64,000 nt of DNA from Buchnera aphidicola str. G002 (Myzus persicae) (GTDB lineage: Bacteria; Pseudomonadota; Gammaproteobacteria; Enterobacterales; Enterobacteriaceae). Within the stretch, counting starts at the first letter, position 1, and each line of letters starts with the position of its first letter. The notes below the pieces were generated by a model. It made no database searches and was not told where the DNA came from. It worked only from the letters and a program-made list of their open reading frames with translations. Shown one piece after another: positions 42,295 through 53,728 of this stretch. The stretch covers positions 62,001 through 126,000 of the forward strand of contig NZ_CP002701.1 of assembly GCF_000521565.1 (NCBI RefSeq). Direction: 5' to 3'. A program made the position numbers and the translations under genes.

Positions 42295-43194
42295 ATGTTT
42301 GATAATAATCGTGTACGTATAGCGATGCAAAAAACTGGTCGTTTAAGCAGTGATTCTATAAAATTACTGACATCTTGTGGAATTAAGATTAATTTAAAAC
42401 AGCAAAAATTAATAGCTTTTGCTGAAAATATGCCTATTGATGTGATGTTAGTACGTGACGATGATATTCCTGGATTAGTAATGGATGGTGTAGTAGATCT
42501 TGGAATCGTCGGAGAAAATGTTCTTGAAGAAGAATTATTAAATCGCATATCTCAAAAATCAGAATATTCTTATGTCACTTTAAGACGACTTGATTTTGGG
42601 ATTTGTAGGTTATCTTTAGCTTTACCAGTTAGTACTGTATATTCTGATATAAGATGTTTCAGAAATATTAGAATTGCTACTTCATATCCTCATTTGCTAA
42701 AAAAATACCTAGATAAAAAAAATGTTTCATTTAAATCATGTATGTTAAATGGTTCAGTAGAAGTTGCACCAAGAGCAGGTTTAGCTGATGCTATTTGTGA
42801 TTTGGTTTCAACGGGAGCAACATTAGAAGCAAACGGTTTACGTGAAGTACAGGTAGTATATCGTTCGCATGCATGTCTTATTTGCAAGAGTGGAGATATT
42901 AATGATATAAAGAAAGAAGTTATTAATAAATTGATGACACGCATTAAAGGTGTAATTAAAGCGCGTGAATCTAAATACATTATGTTGCATGCTCCTGTAA
43001 ATAAATTAGAAGAAGTAATATCTTTATTACGTGGAGCGGAAAGACCAACTGTTTTAAAATTAGCCGGTGATAATAATCGCGTAGCAATGCATATGGTAAG
43101 CAGTGAAACACTATTTTGGGAAACAATGGAAAAATTAAAATCTTTAGGAGCTAGTTCAATTTTAGTATTACCGATTGAAAAGATGATGGAGTAA
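42295..43194 (+). CDS. hisG: ATP phosphoribosyltransferase
   Basis: First, rate-limiting enzyme of histidine synthesis. It is 299 residues, the E. coli size for the long form with the C-terminal regulatory ACT-like domain (about 225-299). [10 protein letters not shown] at the start, [27 protein letters not shown] and the phosphate-binding [14 protein letters not shown] are characteristic. With the long form kept, histidine feedback could still work even though attenuation seems lost. It is the first gene of hisGDCBHAFI, with AAGGA before the start. Confidence 0.97.
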   Translation: MFDNNRVRIAMQKTGRLSSDSIKLLTSCGIKINLKQQKLIAFAENMPIDVMLVRDDDIPGLVMDGVVDLGIVGENVLEEELLNRISQKSEYSYVTLRRLDFGICRLSLALPVSTVYSDIRCFRNIRIATSYPHLLKKYLDKKNVSFKSCMLNGSVEVAPRAGLADAICDLVSTGATLEANGLREVQVVYRSHACLICKSGDINDIKKEVINKLMTRIKGVIKARESKYIMLHAPVNKLEEVISLLRGAERPTVLKLAGDNNRVAMHMVSSETLFWETMEKLKSLGASSILVLPIEKMME

Positions 43195-43200
43195 AAAATA

Positions 43201-44505
43201 GTGGAATTTTTTAAAAAAATTATATATTGGAATAAATTAGATTCTAATACTCAAAAAAAAATATTATTAAGACCTGTATCAAAAGATAATAAGATCAAAA
43301 AGATTGTTCAAGATATTATAGAAGAGGTTAAAAAAATAGGTGATGAAGCTCTAAAGAAATATACTTTTATATTTGATAAATACAAAATAAATCAATTTCA
43401 AGTACTTGAAAAAAAAATTTTTGATGCTTCTAATAGTATTAGTCAAGAATTAAAAGATGCCATTTTAGTTGCAAAAAAAAATATTACAAGTTTTCATCAG
43501 GCTCAGATACCATATAAAATAGATCTTGAAACTCAAATTGGAGTGCGTTGTCAGCAAATTCATTTGCCTTTAAATTCTATAGGAATTTATATTCCTGGTG
43601 GAACAGCACCTTTGTTTTCAACTGTTTTAATGCTTGCTATACCAGCTAAAATTGCTGGTTGTAAAGAAATTGTTCTTTGTTCTCCACCTCCTATTAGCAA
43701 TGAAGTACTTTATACAGCTCATATTTGTGGTGTTAAAAAAATTTTTCAAATTGGAGGTGCTCAAGCTGTAGCAGCACTTGCTTTTGGTACACAAACTATT
43801 TCTAAAGTAGATAAAATTTTTGGACCAGGAAATGCTTATGTAACAGAAGCAAAACTACAAGTTAGTTCTCTTTTTGGTGGACCAGCAATAGATATGTTAG
43901 CAGGACCTTCAGAATTATTAGTAATTGCAGATCACCTTGCTAATCCAGATTTTATTGCGGCAGATCTATTATCACAAGCGGAGCATGGTGTATCTTCTCA
44001 AGTAATTTTATTAACACCATCTGAAGATTTAGCACAAAGAGTTATTATTTCTGTTAATGAACAGTTAAAAAAAATACCTAGATTACAAGAGCTATTAATG
44101 TCATTAAAAAATAGCGCTATTATTGTTGCTAAAAATGTATTGCAATGTGTTCAAATATCAAATAAATATGCACCCGAGCATTTAATTATTCAAACAGAAT
44201 CACCTAGGAAAATACTAGATCATATTTTTAATGCTAGTTCTGTTTTTTTAGGTCCATGGTCTCCTGAATCTGTAGGTGATTATGCGTCTGGAACAAATCA
44301 TGTTTTACCAACATACGGAAAATCAACTACTCATTCTGCTTTAGGATTATCTGATTTTCAAAAACGTATACTTATTCAAGAACTTAGTTCAAAGGGATTA
44401 ATAGAACTATCTAATACTGTTCAAATTTTATCTTCTTCAGAAAAACTAGAAGGCCATAAAAATGCTGTAAAAGTTCGAATAGATTTTTTAAAGGAGAAAA
44501 TATGA
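43201..44505 (+). CDS. hisD: Histidinol dehydrogenase
   Basis: Zinc enzyme that oxidises histidinol to histidine in two NAD-dependent steps. It is 434 residues (E. coli 434). It starts at GTG 43201, 6 bp after hisG. IGIYIPGGTAPLFSTVLM, FGPGNAYVTEAK, IDMLAGPSELLVIAD and the metal-site SQAEHGVSSQ are intact, as are YAPEHL and GTNHVLPT. It overlaps hisC by 4 bp. Confidence 0.97.
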   Translation: MEFFKKIIYWNKLDSNTQKKILLRPVSKDNKIKKIVQDIIEEVKKIGDEALKKYTFIFDKYKINQFQVLEKKIFDASNSISQELKDAILVAKKNITSFHQAQIPYKIDLETQIGVRCQQIHLPLNSIGIYIPGGTAPLFSTVLMLAIPAKIAGCKEIVLCSPPPISNEVLYTAHICGVKKIFQIGGAQAVAALAFGTQTISKVDKIFGPGNAYVTEAKLQVSSLFGGPAIDMLAGPSELLVIADHLANPDFIAADLLSQAEHGVSSQVILLTPSEDLAQRVIISVNEQLKKIPRLQELLMSLKNSAIIVAKNVLQCVQISNKYAPEHLIIQTESPRKILDHIFNASSVFLGPWSPESVGDYASGTNHVLPTYGKSTTHSALGLSDFQKRILIQELSSKGLIELSNTVQILSSSEKLEGHKNAVKVRIDFLKEKI

Positions 44506-45587
44506 TAGATAATATGCTTAAATTAGCTAGGATTAATATACAAAAATTAAAACCCTATCAATCTGCAAGACGCATAGGAGGAGAACATGGTGACATATGG
44601 TTAAATGCAAATGAATCACCAATATCTGTTCTTTTTAAATTAAAAAAAAAATCATTTAATCGTTATCCAGAATGTCAGCCACTTAATTTAATATCTGCTT
44701 ATGCAAATTATTCTAATTTATGTAATGATCAAATTTTAGTTACAAGAGGTGCAGATGAAGGGATCGAATTATTAATTAAAGCTTTTTGTGAACCAGGAAA
44801 AGATGCAATTATTTATTGTCCTCCTACTTATGATATGTATCGCATAAATGCAAAAATATATGGAGTGGAAGTAAAAGAAGTTCCTACTATTAAAAATAGT
44901 TGGCAATTAGATATATTAAATATTAAATTGAATTTAGATAAAGTAAAGTTAATATATATTTGCAATCCTAACAATCCCACCGGTAACGTTGTTTTTAAAA
45001 AAGATCTTTTATTTTTGTTAAAAATAACTTTAGGTACTGCTTTAATTATTATAGACGAAGCTTATATTGAATTTTTTCCTCAAGAAAGTATGTCTTTCTA
45101 TTTAAAAGATTATCCTAATTTAATTATTTTGAGAACATTATCAAAAGCTTTTGCTTTAGCAGGAATAAGATGTGGTTTTACTTTAGCAAGAAAAGATGTT
45201 ATTGATATTTTAAACAAAGTAATTAGCCCTTATCCCATTCCTGTACCTGTTTCTGATATAGCTATTCAAGCTTTAGAAAAAGATGCTATTAAAACTATGA
45301 AAAGTAGAGTGTCAGATCTAAACGCCAATCGTACTTGGTTAGTTAATAAATTAAAGAAGATAAGTTGTGTAAAAAAAATTTTTGATAGTAGTGCTAATTA
45401 TATATTGGTACAATTTTTTATGTTTGAAAAAGTATTTTGTACTTTATGGGAGCAAGGTATTATTGTAAGAAATCAAAGTGATAAAATTAATTTGAATCAG
45501 TGTTTGAGAATATCTATAGGAACACGTATGGAATGTGAGCGTTTGATTGAAGAGATTCAATTTTTTTCTAAAAAATTTCATTTTTAA
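44502..45587 (+). CDS. hisC: Histidinol-phosphate aminotransferase
   Basis: PLP-dependent transaminase making histidinol phosphate. It is 361 residues (E. coli 356). It has LNANESP near the start, RGADEGIELLI, CNPNNPTGN, IDEAYIEF, and the PLP lysine in TLSKAFALAGIRCG near residue 215. A ten-A tract at 44642-44651 lies in the intact frame. It overlaps hisD and is followed by hisB after 13 bp. Confidence 0.97.
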   Translation: MIDNMLKLARINIQKLKPYQSARRIGGEHGDIWLNANESPISVLFKLKKKSFNRYPECQPLNLISAYANYSNLCNDQILVTRGADEGIELLIKAFCEPGKDAIIYCPPTYDMYRINAKIYGVEVKEVPTIKNSWQLDILNIKLNLDKVKLIYICNPNNPTGNVVFKKDLLFLLKITLGTALIIIDEAYIEFFPQESMSFYLKDYPNLIILRTLSKAFALAGIRCGFTLARKDVIDILNKVISPYPIPVPVSDIAIQALEKDAIKTMKSRVSDLNANRTWLVNKLKKISCVKKIFDSSANYILVQFFMFEKVFCTLWEQGIIVRNQSDKINLNQCLRISIGTRMECERLIEEIQFFSKKFHF

Positions 45588-45600
45588 AAAAGAGGTATTA

Positions 45601-46662
45601 ATGAAAGAAAAAATATTATTTATTGATCGTGACGGCACATTAATAGACGAACCTATTAAAGATTGTCAAGTGGATGAAATTACTAAACTAGTTTTCAAAA
45701 AAAATGTAATTTCTTCATTGTTTAAATTAATACAATTGAACTATAAATTAATTATGATTACAAATCAAGATGGACTAGGTAGTGAAAAATTTCCTTGGGT
45801 AAATTTTAATATACCTCATTCTTTTATGTTAAATATTTTCCGTAACGAGGGCATAATATTTGAAGATGTATTAATTTGCCCTCATTTTTTGGAAGATAAT
45901 TGTGAATGTCGCAAACCAAAGACAAAAATGATAGAACCATGGTTGAATAAAATCGATCTCAAACATAGTTATGTTATTGGGGATAGAGATACAGATTTAG
46001 AAATGGCTAAAAAAATTCAAGTAACAGGTATCAAATATAAAGAAAATACATTTAATTGGATTCATATAGAAAAAGAAATAATTAAAAAAAATCGATATTC
46101 AGAAATTTTTAGAGAAACAAAAGAAACTAAAATAAATGTGCAAGTATGGTTAGATTTAGAAGAACATAGTAAAATTAACACTGGTATAAAATTTTTTGAT
46201 CATATGTTAGAACAATTATCAATTCATAGTGGCATTTGTATGCATATTGTAGCTAAAGGTGATCTGCATATTGATGATCATCATACAGTAGAAGATATAG
46301 GAATTGTATTAGGAGAAGCTTTATTAGAGTCTTTAGGTCAAAAAAAAGGTTTGTCTAGATTTGGTTTCTATCTGCCTATGGATGAGAGTAGAGCAAATTG
46401 CATTATAGATATATCTAATCGTCCATATTTAAAATTTCAAGCAAATTTCAAGCATAAAATGGTTGGTGATCTTAGTACGAATATGATAGAACATTTTTTT
46501 TATTCTCTTTGTTATTCTATGAAAATAACATTGCATTTATTTTCAGAAGGTACAAATGATCATCATTGTGCTGAAAGTATATTTAAAGTTTTTGGGCGTG
46601 CATTACGTCAAGCTATTAAAATTGAAGGAAATATGTTACCTACTTCTAAAGGGATTTTATAA
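45601..46662 (+). CDS. hisB: Bifunctional histidinol-phosphatase / imidazoleglycerol-phosphate dehydratase
   Basis: Catalyses two histidine steps. The start at ATG 45601 gives 353 residues (E. coli 355), preceded by AGAGG; the frame is open a further 18 codons into hisC but without similarity. The N-terminal HAD phosphatase shows [10 protein letters not shown] and a zinc loop [15 protein letters not shown]. The C-terminal dehydratase shows [25 protein letters not shown] and [11 protein letters not shown]. The fused enterobacterial form is retained. Confidence 0.97.
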   Translation: MKEKILFIDRDGTLIDEPIKDCQVDEITKLVFKKNVISSLFKLIQLNYKLIMITNQDGLGSEKFPWVNFNIPHSFMLNIFRNEGIIFEDVLICPHFLEDNCECRKPKTKMIEPWLNKIDLKHSYVIGDRDTDLEMAKKIQVTGIKYKENTFNWIHIEKEIIKKNRYSEIFRETKETKINVQVWLDLEEHSKINTGIKFFDHMLEQLSIHSGICMHIVAKGDLHIDDHHTVEDIGIVLGEALLESLGQKKGLSRFGFYLPMDESRANCIIDISNRPYLKFQANFKHKMVGDLSTNMIEHFFYSLCYSMKITLHLFSEGTNDHHCAESIFKVFGRALRQAIKIEGNMLPTSKGIL

Positions 46663-47252
46663 TGGATATAGTAATAGTAGATACTGGCTGTGCTAATTTA
46701 ACTTCGATTCAAGTAGCAATTAAAAGATTAGGTTATAATTCTATAATAACTTCTCAACCTTCTATACTATCAAAGTCTAAAAAAATTTTTTTACCTGGAG
46801 TCGGTACTGCTTCTGCAGTTATGAAAGTATTATCTGAAAAAAAACTAATTAATATTATTAGAGACTTTAAGAAACCAATTTTAGGAATATGTTTAGGAAT
46901 GCAACTTCTTTGTAATTTTAGTGAAGAATGTCAGGGAGTTAAAACTATTGGTATAATTCCAACAGCTGTCCTACGTTTAAAAACTAATAACTTACCGCTA
47001 CCACATATTGGATGGAATCAAATTGCATTTGATACATTTCATCCTTTATTTGAAAAAATATCAAATAATTCTAGATTTTATTTTGTCCACAGTTATATTG
47101 TACCTATTAATCAATATACATTATCTACTACAGATTATGGTATAAATTTTAGTTCAGTGATACAAAAAAATAATTTTTTTGGTGTCCAATTTCATCCGGA
47201 AAAGTCTGGTCATGTAGGATCTCAATTGTTAAAAAATTTTTTGGAGATGTAA
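46662..47252 (+). CDS. hisH: Imidazole glycerol phosphate synthase glutaminase subunit HisH
   Basis: Supplies ammonia to HisF. It is 196 residues, equal to E. coli. Class I glutamine amidotransferase triad: Cys in [10 protein letters not shown], and His and Glu in [16 protein letters not shown] is also present. It overlaps the hisB stop by one base, so translation is probably coupled. Confidence 0.97.
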   Translation: MDIVIVDTGCANLTSIQVAIKRLGYNSIITSQPSILSKSKKIFLPGVGTASAVMKVLSEKKLINIIRDFKKPILGICLGMQLLCNFSEECQGVKTIGIIPTAVLRLKTNNLPLPHIGWNQIAFDTFHPLFEKISNNSRFYFVHSYIVPINQYTLSTTDYGINFSSVIQKNNFFGVQFHPEKSGHVGSQLLKNFLEM

Positions 47253-47256
47253 TTTA

Positions 47257-47997
47257 ATGATTATACCTGCGTTTGATTTTATTAATGGTCAAGCAGTGCG
47301 TTTGTATCAAGGTGATTATTCTAATAAAAAAAAATATGATGTAAATCTAAAACGTTATTTAGAAGAATATAAATTAAAAGGAGTTAAAATTATTCACTTA
47401 GTAGATTTAGACGGAGCTAGAAATAGTAAAAATAGACAATTAAAATTATTTAAAAATATATTATCTTATACTACTATTCCATTGCAAATAGGAGGTGGTA
47501 TAAGAAGTGTAGAAGATATTAATATGTTTTTAGATTTAGGAGCTAAAAGGATAGTTATTGGATCTTCTATTATAAATAATAAAGTTGAAGTAAAAAAATG
47601 GCTTAAAATATATGGGTCAGATGCAATTGTTTTAGCATTAGATGTAAATATTGACAGCTATAATAATAAAGTAATATGTATTAACGGTTGGCGAGAAAAA
47701 TCAAAGATTACTTTAGAACAAATTATTGAATATTTCTCACCATATGGATTAAAACATGTATTATGTACTGATATATCTAAAGATGGAACATTGCTAGGTC
47801 CTAACATTGAATTATACAAAGAAATTTCGAATTCTTTTCAACATATAAAATTTCAAGCCTCTGGAGGCATAGGAACATTGCAAGATATTATTTCTTTAAG
47901 AAAAACTAAAATTACAAGTGTGATTATTGGTCGCAGTTTACTGGAGAAAAAATTTAGAATAGAAGAGGCCTTAAAATGTTGGCAAAACGGATCATAG
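47257..47997 (+). CDS. hisA: ProFAR isomerase HisA
   Basis: TIM-barrel isomerase of the fourth histidine step. It is 246 residues (E. coli 245). [33 protein letters not shown] and [14 protein letters not shown] carry the phosphate-binding loops and catalytic acids. The expected Asp near the start is present, although the usual PALD is PAFD. It overlaps hisF by 22 bp. Confidence 0.97.
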   Translation: MIIPAFDFINGQAVRLYQGDYSNKKKYDVNLKRYLEEYKLKGVKIIHLVDLDGARNSKNRQLKLFKNILSYTTIPLQIGGGIRSVEDINMFLDLGAKRIVIGSSIINNKVEVKKWLKIYGSDAIVLALDVNIDSYNNKVICINGWREKSKITLEQIIEYFSPYGLKHVLCTDISKDGTLLGPNIELYKEISNSFQHIKFQASGGIGTLQDIISLRKTKITSVIIGRSLLEKKFRIEEALKCWQNGS

Positions 47998-48752
47998 CAT
48001 GTTTAGATGTTAGTGACGGTGTAGTAGTAAAAGGCGTTCAATTTAAAAATCATCAAATCATGGGTAATATAATCCCTCTTGCTCAACGTTATGCAGATGA
48101 TGGCATAGATGAATTAGTTTTTTATGATATTACTGCTGCCACAAAAAATACATTAGTTAATCGAAACTGGATAGAAAAAGTTGCTAAAGTGATAAATATT
48201 CCTTTTTGTGTTGCTGGAGGAATTAAAAGTGTAGAAGACGCAAAAAATATTTTATCTAGTGGTGCAGATAAAATATCAATTAATTCTTCAGCTTTAATAA
48301 ATCCGAATTTAATCACTAAAATTTCAGAACGTTTTGGTGTTCAATGTATGGTAGTAGGAATTGATTCTTGGTTTGATGAAGAAAAAAAATGCTATATGGT
48401 ACAACAATATACAGGAGATGTTAATAAAACCTATCAGACTAACTGGAAAACATTTGAATGGATTAAAAAGGTTCAAGAAAAAGGAGCAGGTGAAATTGTT
48501 TTAAATATGATGAATCAAGATGGATTACAAAAAGGTTATGATCTTATACAACTGAGTCAAATAAGAGATATTTGTAAAGTTCCATTAATTGCTTCAGGAG
48601 GTGCTGGAAAAATAAAACATTTTTATGATGCATTCTATAAATCTAATGTAGATGGTGTTTTAGCTGCTTCTGTTTTTCATAAAAATTTAGTAAATATCAA
48701 AAAATTAAAAGATTTTTTAATTCAAAAAGGAATGGAGATCAGAACGTGTTAA
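47976..48752 (+). CDS. hisF: Imidazole glycerol phosphate synthase cyclase subunit HisF
   Basis: Cyclase partner of HisH, producing imidazoleglycerol phosphate and AICAR. It is 258 residues, as in E. coli. [19 protein letters not shown] with the catalytic Asp, [27 protein letters not shown] and IASGGAGK are intact. It overlaps hisA upstream and hisI downstream (7 bp). Confidence 0.97.
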   Translation: MLAKRIIACLDVSDGVVVKGVQFKNHQIMGNIIPLAQRYADDGIDELVFYDITAATKNTLVNRNWIEKVAKVINIPFCVAGGIKSVEDAKNILSSGADKISINSSALINPNLITKISERFGVQCMVVGIDSWFDEEKKCYMVQQYTGDVNKTYQTNWKTFEWIKKVQEKGAGEIVLNMMNQDGLQKGYDLIQLSQIRDICKVPLIASGGAGKIKHFYDAFYKSNVDGVLAASVFHKNLVNIKKLKDFLIQKGMEIRTC

Positions 48753-49387
48753 CATCACAAGATTTATTAAATCTAAATTGGCTTAAAACTGATGGTATGA
48801 TACCAGTAATAATACAAAATTTTTTTTCAAATAAAATTTTGATGCATGGGTATATGAATAAAGAAGCATTATTAAAAACTCAAAAAAATGGTTTAGTTAC
48901 ATTTTATTCTCGTACTAAAAAACGTTTATGGACTAAAGGAGAAGAATCAGGAAATTATTTAAAAGTAATTGAAATAACTACAGACTGTGATTATGATACA
49001 TTATTAATTTTAGTTGAACCATTAGGAAAAACCTGTCATTTAGGGAATTCAAGTTGTTTTCTTTTAAAGAAATCTAATATGACTTTTCTTGTTGAATTAG
49101 AAAATATTATAAAAAAGAGAAAAAAAATATATAAAAATAATTCTTATACATCTGAATTATATAAATCAGGAACTAGTCGAATAGCACAAAAAGTAGGTGA
49201 AGAAGCTATAGAAACAATTTTAGCAGTGATGAAAAAAGAGAAATTAGAAATAATTAATGAATCTTCAGATTTACTTTATCATTTTATTGTTTTATTACAT
49301 GATCAAAATTTAAATTTAAATATTATTCTTGATAATTTGCAAAAAAGAAATATTAAAAAATTATCAACTGACTCTCAATTAATTTAA
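48746..49387 (+). CDS. hisI: Bifunctional phosphoribosyl-AMP cyclohydrolase / phosphoribosyl-ATP pyrophosphatase
   Basis: Second and third histidine steps. It is 213 residues (E. coli 203), starting at GTG 48746. The cyclohydrolase part shows [28 protein letters not shown] and the metal-binding Cys residues in TTDCDYDT and [11 protein letters not shown]. The pyrophosphohydrolase part shows [16 protein letters not shown] and NESSDLLYH. It is the last gene of the operon. Confidence 0.97.
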   Translation: MLTSQDLLNLNWLKTDGMIPVIIQNFFSNKILMHGYMNKEALLKTQKNGLVTFYSRTKKRLWTKGEESGNYLKVIEITTDCDYDTLLILVEPLGKTCHLGNSSCFLLKKSNMTFLVELENIIKKRKKIYKNNSYTSELYKSGTSRIAQKVGEEAIETILAVMKKEKLEIINESSDLLYHFIVLLHDQNLNLNIILDNLQKRNIKKLSTDSQLI

Positions 49388-49737
49388 TTATTATTTTAAT
49401 TAAATAAGACACTCGTTATTCAAAGAATAAATTTATAGTGTTTCAATTTCAAAAAAAATTCAATAATATTAAACACATATATCTTATAATCAATCATCTT
49501 TATTTTTTAAAAAAATTTATTAGATTAACATACAAGTAAATTTTTTTTATTTAAATGTCAAACACAAATATAAAAAACATTTATCTGTATTTAAATTGAT
49601 AGAAAAACTATTTTTTAAATTTTATTTTGCTAAATGAAAAATTGAAAATAGTCATAATATCATTTATTGTGTAAGAGAGTAAATAAAGAATATTAATTTA
49701 GAAATGTTTTTAGTATATTTTTTAGTTGGAGAGAAAA
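49388..49737. other. 350-bp spacer between the his operon and gnd
   Basis: No gene seen. A bulged inverted repeat (ACACT/AGTGT with inner TTATTC/GAATAA) at about 49409-49441 could end the his transcript. The remainder is very A/T-rich. A GGAGAG ribosome binding site lies just before gnd. Confidence 0.6.
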
Positions 49738-51150
49738 ATGTCAAAACAACAAATTGGTGTTGTGGGAATGGCAGTAATGGGGCGAAATTTAGCATTAAAC
49801 ATTGAAAGTAGAAATTATACTGTGTCTATATTTAATAGAACATCTTCTATAACAAAAGATGTAATTAATCAAAATAAAGGAAAAAATATTTTTCCATATT
49901 TTACTATAAAAGATTTTGTTAACTCATTAATTAAACCTAGATGTATTTTATTGATGGTGAAATCAGGTCAAGCAACTGATGATACTATTAAATCAATTAT
50001 ACCTTATTTAGAAAAAGAAGACATATTAATTGATGCAGGAAATACTTTTTATAAAGATACTATTCGACGAAATGATGAATTATCTCAATACGGAATTAAT
50101 TTTATTGGAATGGGAGTGTCTGGGGGTGAATTAGGAGCATTACATGGTCCCTCAATTATGCCTGGCGGTCAAAAAGAAGCATATGAACTTGTTTTTCCAA
50201 TGTTGAAAAAAATATCAGCCAAGTTTCAAGATGATCCATGTGTAAGTTATATTGGTCCAAATGGAGCAGGGCATTATGTTAAAATGGTTCATAATGGTAT
50301 TGAATATGGTGACATGCAATTAATTTCAGAAGCATATTTTTTATTAAAATATTTATTACGTATGAACAATAAAGAATTATCAGATATATTTTCTAAATGG
50401 AATAAAGGTGAATTAAATAGTTATTTAATTGAGATAACAAAAGATATTTTTCTTGAAAAAGATAGAAATAACAAATATTTAATAGATTTCATTTTAGATG
50501 TTGCAGAAGACAAAGGTACTGGTAAATGGATAAGTCAAAATGCTTTAGAACTTCGAGAACCTCTTTCGTTAATAACTGAATCTGTTTTTTCACGTTATTT
50601 ATCTTCTCTTAAAAAACAACGAACAGTAGCATCGAAAATATTAAAAGGACCTATAATAGAAGAGTTAATTAAAGATAAAGATAATTTTACTGAAGAAATT
50701 AGACGTGCTTTATATTTAGGGAAAATAATTTCTTACGCACAAGGTTTTTCCCAATTAAAAAAAGCTTCAGAAAAATATTCTTGGAATTTAAAATATGGTG
50801 AAATTGCTAAAATTTTTAGATCTGGTTGTATTATCCGAGCTAATTTTTTACAAAAAATAACAGAAGAATATTCTAATAATAAAGATATAGTTAATTTATT
50901 ATTAACACCTTATTTTTCAAAAATAGCTAATAAATATGAAAAATCACTACGTAAAATTGTTATTTATGCAATAAAATATGGAATTCCTATTCCTACTTTT
51001 TCTTCAGCTATATCTTATTATGATACTTATCGTAGCTTAAATTTACCAGCTAATCTTATCCAAGCTCAAAGAGATTATTTTGGTTCACATACTTATCAAA
51101 GAATTGATGAAGAAGGTTATTTTCATACTAATTGGGCTATTAAAAAATGA
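49738..51150 (+). CDS. gnd: 6-phosphogluconate dehydrogenase, decarboxylating
   Basis: Oxidative pentose-phosphate enzyme producing NADPH and ribulose 5-phosphate. I chose ATG 49738 (470 residues; E. coli 468) since [20 protein letters not shown] matches the family start and GGAGAG precedes it. [19 protein letters not shown] and the catalytic [13 protein letters not shown] are intact, then [11 protein letters not shown]. Its link to the his operon recalls the E. coli gnd-his neighbourhood with the intervening O-antigen genes removed. Confidence 0.97.
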   Translation: MSKQQIGVVGMAVMGRNLALNIESRNYTVSIFNRTSSITKDVINQNKGKNIFPYFTIKDFVNSLIKPRCILLMVKSGQATDDTIKSIIPYLEKEDILIDAGNTFYKDTIRRNDELSQYGINFIGMGVSGGELGALHGPSIMPGGQKEAYELVFPMLKKISAKFQDDPCVSYIGPNGAGHYVKMVHNGIEYGDMQLISEAYFLLKYLLRMNNKELSDIFSKWNKGELNSYLIEITKDIFLEKDRNNKYLIDFILDVAEDKGTGKWISQNALELREPLSLITESVFSRYLSSLKKQRTVASKILKGPIIEELIKDKDNFTEEIRRALYLGKIISYAQGFSQLKKASEKYSWNLKYGEIAKIFRSGCIIRANFLQKITEEYSNNKDIVNLLLTPYFSKIANKYEKSLRKIVIYAIKYGIPIPTFSSAISYYDTYRSLNLPANLIQAQRDYFGSHTYQRIDEEGYFHTNWAIKK

Positions 51151-51233
51151 CAGTAATCTTAATGATATTGAAATAATTCATATCGTTATTATACTTATAA
51201 TCTCATTTATATCGCTCGATTATTAAAAAAATA

Positions 51234-51268
51234 AATAGCAGACGATTTTAAAAAATATCTCTGCTATT
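51234..51268. terminator. Inverted repeat between gnd and dcd
   Basis: AATAGCAG/CTGCTATT 8-bp stem with an A/T-rich loop of about 19 nt, followed by ATAATC. It may act as the gnd terminator, though the loop is long and no T-run is present. Confidence 0.4.
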
Positions 51269-51354
51269 ATAATCTATCAATTTTCTAATATATTTATTAT
51301 ATTTTTATAGTGGATAATTTTAAAAAATATATCTATTATATAACGGGAATAAAA

Positions 51355-51936
51355 ATGCGTTTATGTGATAAAGATATTGAAGAATGGTTAACAAGAAAAG
51401 AATTAATTATTGAACCCTATCCAAAAAAAGAATTAATTAATGGAATTACTGTTGATATACATCTTAGTAATAAATTTCGTTTTTTTTATGATCATGTTAG
51501 ATCGCATATTGATTTAAGTGATTCAAAAAAAAATACAGCTTTAGCATTATCTGAAGTTATGAGTACTGAAAGATTATTTTCTAAGGAAAAACCATTATTT
51601 TTACAACCAGGTTCTTTAGTTTTATCTTCTACTTTTGAAAATATTATTATTCCTAATAATTTAGTAGGTTGGTTAGATGGTCGATCTTCTTTAGCTCGTT
51701 TAGGCTTAATGATTCATGCTACAGCACATCGAATTGATCCAGGATGGAGAGGAAATATTGTTTTAGAAATTTTTAATGCGGGAAAATTAACTTTAGTATT
51801 ACGTCCTAAAATGAGAATTGCGGCACTTAGTTTTGAACTTCTTTCTCAATCAGTTTTACGTCCTTATTATTCTCGTTATGAAGCTAAATATAAAAGCCAA
51901 AATGGAGTTGTTCCTAGTCGTATTGATGAAGAATAG
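51355..51936 (+). CDS. dcd: dCTP deaminase
   Basis: Makes dUTP from dCTP, the first step of the main dTMP route. The start at ATG 51355 gives 193 residues, the E. coli length and N-terminus (MRLCDKDIEEWL). The open frame upstream from a GTG at 51310 adds 15 unrelated residues. VGWLDGRSSLARLGLM and AHRIDPGWRGNIVLE contain the catalytic Ser, Arg and Glu residues. Confidence 0.96.
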   Translation: MRLCDKDIEEWLTRKELIIEPYPKKELINGITVDIHLSNKFRFFYDHVRSHIDLSDSKKNTALALSEVMSTERLFSKEKPLFLQPGSLVLSSTFENIIIPNNLVGWLDGRSSLARLGLMIHATAHRIDPGWRGNIVLEIFNAGKLTLVLRPKMRIAALSFELLSQSVLRPYYSRYEAKYKSQNGVVPSRIDEE

Positions 51937-52021
51937 AATATTTTTTTTATTTAAAAAAGGAATAGTTTACGATTAGTTTTATTTTGTATATCATATTACT
52001 TATTTAAAGAAATATAATATT

Positions 52022-53668
52022 ATGTTAAGTACTGTATTAAGAAAAATTTTAGTAACTTGTGCTTTGCCTTATGCAAATGGTCCTATTCATATTGGTCATA
52101 TGCTTGAGCATATTCAGGCAGATATTTGGGTTCGTTATCAAAGAATGCGAGGGCATGAAGTTTGGTTCGTTTCTGCAGATGACGCACACGGTACTGCTAT
52201 CATGTTAAAATCTGAAAATTTAGGGATATCTTCGAATCAACTAATTAAAAATATTAGAAGAGAACATCAAAGAGATTTTATTAATTTCAAAATTTCTTAT
52301 GATAATTATTATTCTACACATAGTATAGAAAACTTATATCTACTAAGAAAAATATTTTCATCTTTAAATACTAACGGTTTAATTCAAAAAAAAATTATTT
52401 CTCAATTTTATGATAATATAAAAAATATTTTTCTTCCTGATAGATTTATAAAAGGTACGTGTCCACTTTGTAAATCACGAGATCAATATGGCGATAATTG
52501 TGAAATATGTAGTTCAACTTATGATCCTATAGATTTAATTAATCCAATATCTGTGATCTCAGGAACTAAACCTATTTTAAAAGATACAGAACATTTATAT
52601 TTTAATTTACCTCTTTTAAGTGATTTTTTAAAAAAATGGATACATTCTGGTGTATTAGAAAATTCAGTTATTAAAAAAACAAAGGAATGGTTTCAAAAAG
52701 GTTTAAAACCATGGGGGATTTCTAGAGATGCACCATATTTTGGATTTAAGATTCCTGGTTTTCCTAATAAATATTTTTATGTATGGTTAGATGCACCTAT
52801 TGGTTATATAAGTGCTTTTAAAAATCTTTGTCTTAAGAATAAAAAATTAAATTTTAATAGTCTTTGGCATAAAAAATCTAATTATGAATTATATCATTTT
52901 ATCGGAAAAGATATTATATACTTTCATACTTTATTTTGGCCTGCGATACTAGAAGCTGTTTATTTAAGAAAACCGAACGGTATATTTGTTCATGGCTATC
53001 TTACAATGAACGGATTAAAATTATCAAAATCACGTGGAATGTTAATTACAGCTAATGATTGGTTGAAATGCTTTGATTCGGATAGTTTGCGTTATTATTA
53101 TGCTAGTAAATTATCTAATAATATTAATGATATTGAAATGGATTTAGAACATTTTATCACTAAAATAAATAGTGATATTGTAAATAAACTCGTAAATTTA
53201 GCTTCAAGAAATGCTTATTTTATTAATAAATATTTTAATGGATATTTATCTAATGAATTAAGTGACGATAAATTATATCAATATTTTATTAATAGTAGTA
53301 GTAAAATTGAAGATTGCTTCGAAAACCGTGAATTTAGTACTGTTATCAGAGAATCTATGAGATTAATAGATATAGCTAATCAATATATTAATGAGAAAAA
53401 ACCATGGAAAATTGAAGTTAAAGAAGAAAATATGAATAAATTACAAAAAATTTGTACTATGGGTATTAATTTATTTAGAATAGTTATGATTTTTTTAAAA
53501 CCAATATTACCTGATTTAGCAAATAAAACAGAACTATTTTTAATTTCTAATTTGGTTTGGCAAAGTATAAAAAAACCATTATTATCTCATAAAATAAATA
53601 AATTCAAACCATTATATACACGTATTAGTTTTGAAAAAATTTCTCAATTAATGAATCTATACAGATAA
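52022..53668 (+). CDS. metG: Methionyl-tRNA synthetase, short form
   Basis: Class I synthetase charging initiator and elongator tRNA-Met. It is 548 residues. The HIGH-type motif lies in ANGPIHIGHMLEH, KMSKS in LKLSKSRGM, and the four zinc cysteines in CPLCKSRDQYGDNCEIC are all present. E. coli MetG is 677 residues with a C-terminal tRNA-binding dimerisation domain. That domain is missing here, so the enzyme is probably a monomer, and the sequence ends after the anticodon-binding helical domain. Confidence 0.96.
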   Translation: MLSTVLRKILVTCALPYANGPIHIGHMLEHIQADIWVRYQRMRGHEVWFVSADDAHGTAIMLKSENLGISSNQLIKNIRREHQRDFINFKISYDNYYSTHSIENLYLLRKIFSSLNTNGLIQKKIISQFYDNIKNIFLPDRFIKGTCPLCKSRDQYGDNCEICSSTYDPIDLINPISVISGTKPILKDTEHLYFNLPLLSDFLKKWIHSGVLENSVIKKTKEWFQKGLKPWGISRDAPYFGFKIPGFPNKYFYVWLDAPIGYISAFKNLCLKNKKLNFNSLWHKKSNYELYHFIGKDIIYFHTLFWPAILEAVYLRKPNGIFVHGYLTMNGLKLSKSRGMLITANDWLKCFDSDSLRYYYASKLSNNINDIEMDLEHFITKINSDIVNKLVNLASRNAYFINKYFNGYLSNELSDDKLYQYFINSSSKIEDCFENREFSTVIRESMRLIDIANQYINEKKPWKIEVKEENMNKLQKICTMGINLFRIVMIFLKPILPDLANKTELFLISNLVWQSIKKPLLSHKINKFKPLYTRISFEKISQLMNLYR

Positions 53669-53728
53669 AACATATTTTTTATAATTTATGGAATCTAGAA
53701 AAATTTTAATTTCATTAAAATAAATATT

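Noticed and set aside
42690-42980. 96-codon minus-strand frame opposite hisG
   Set aside because: Antisense shadow of a clearly conserved gene.
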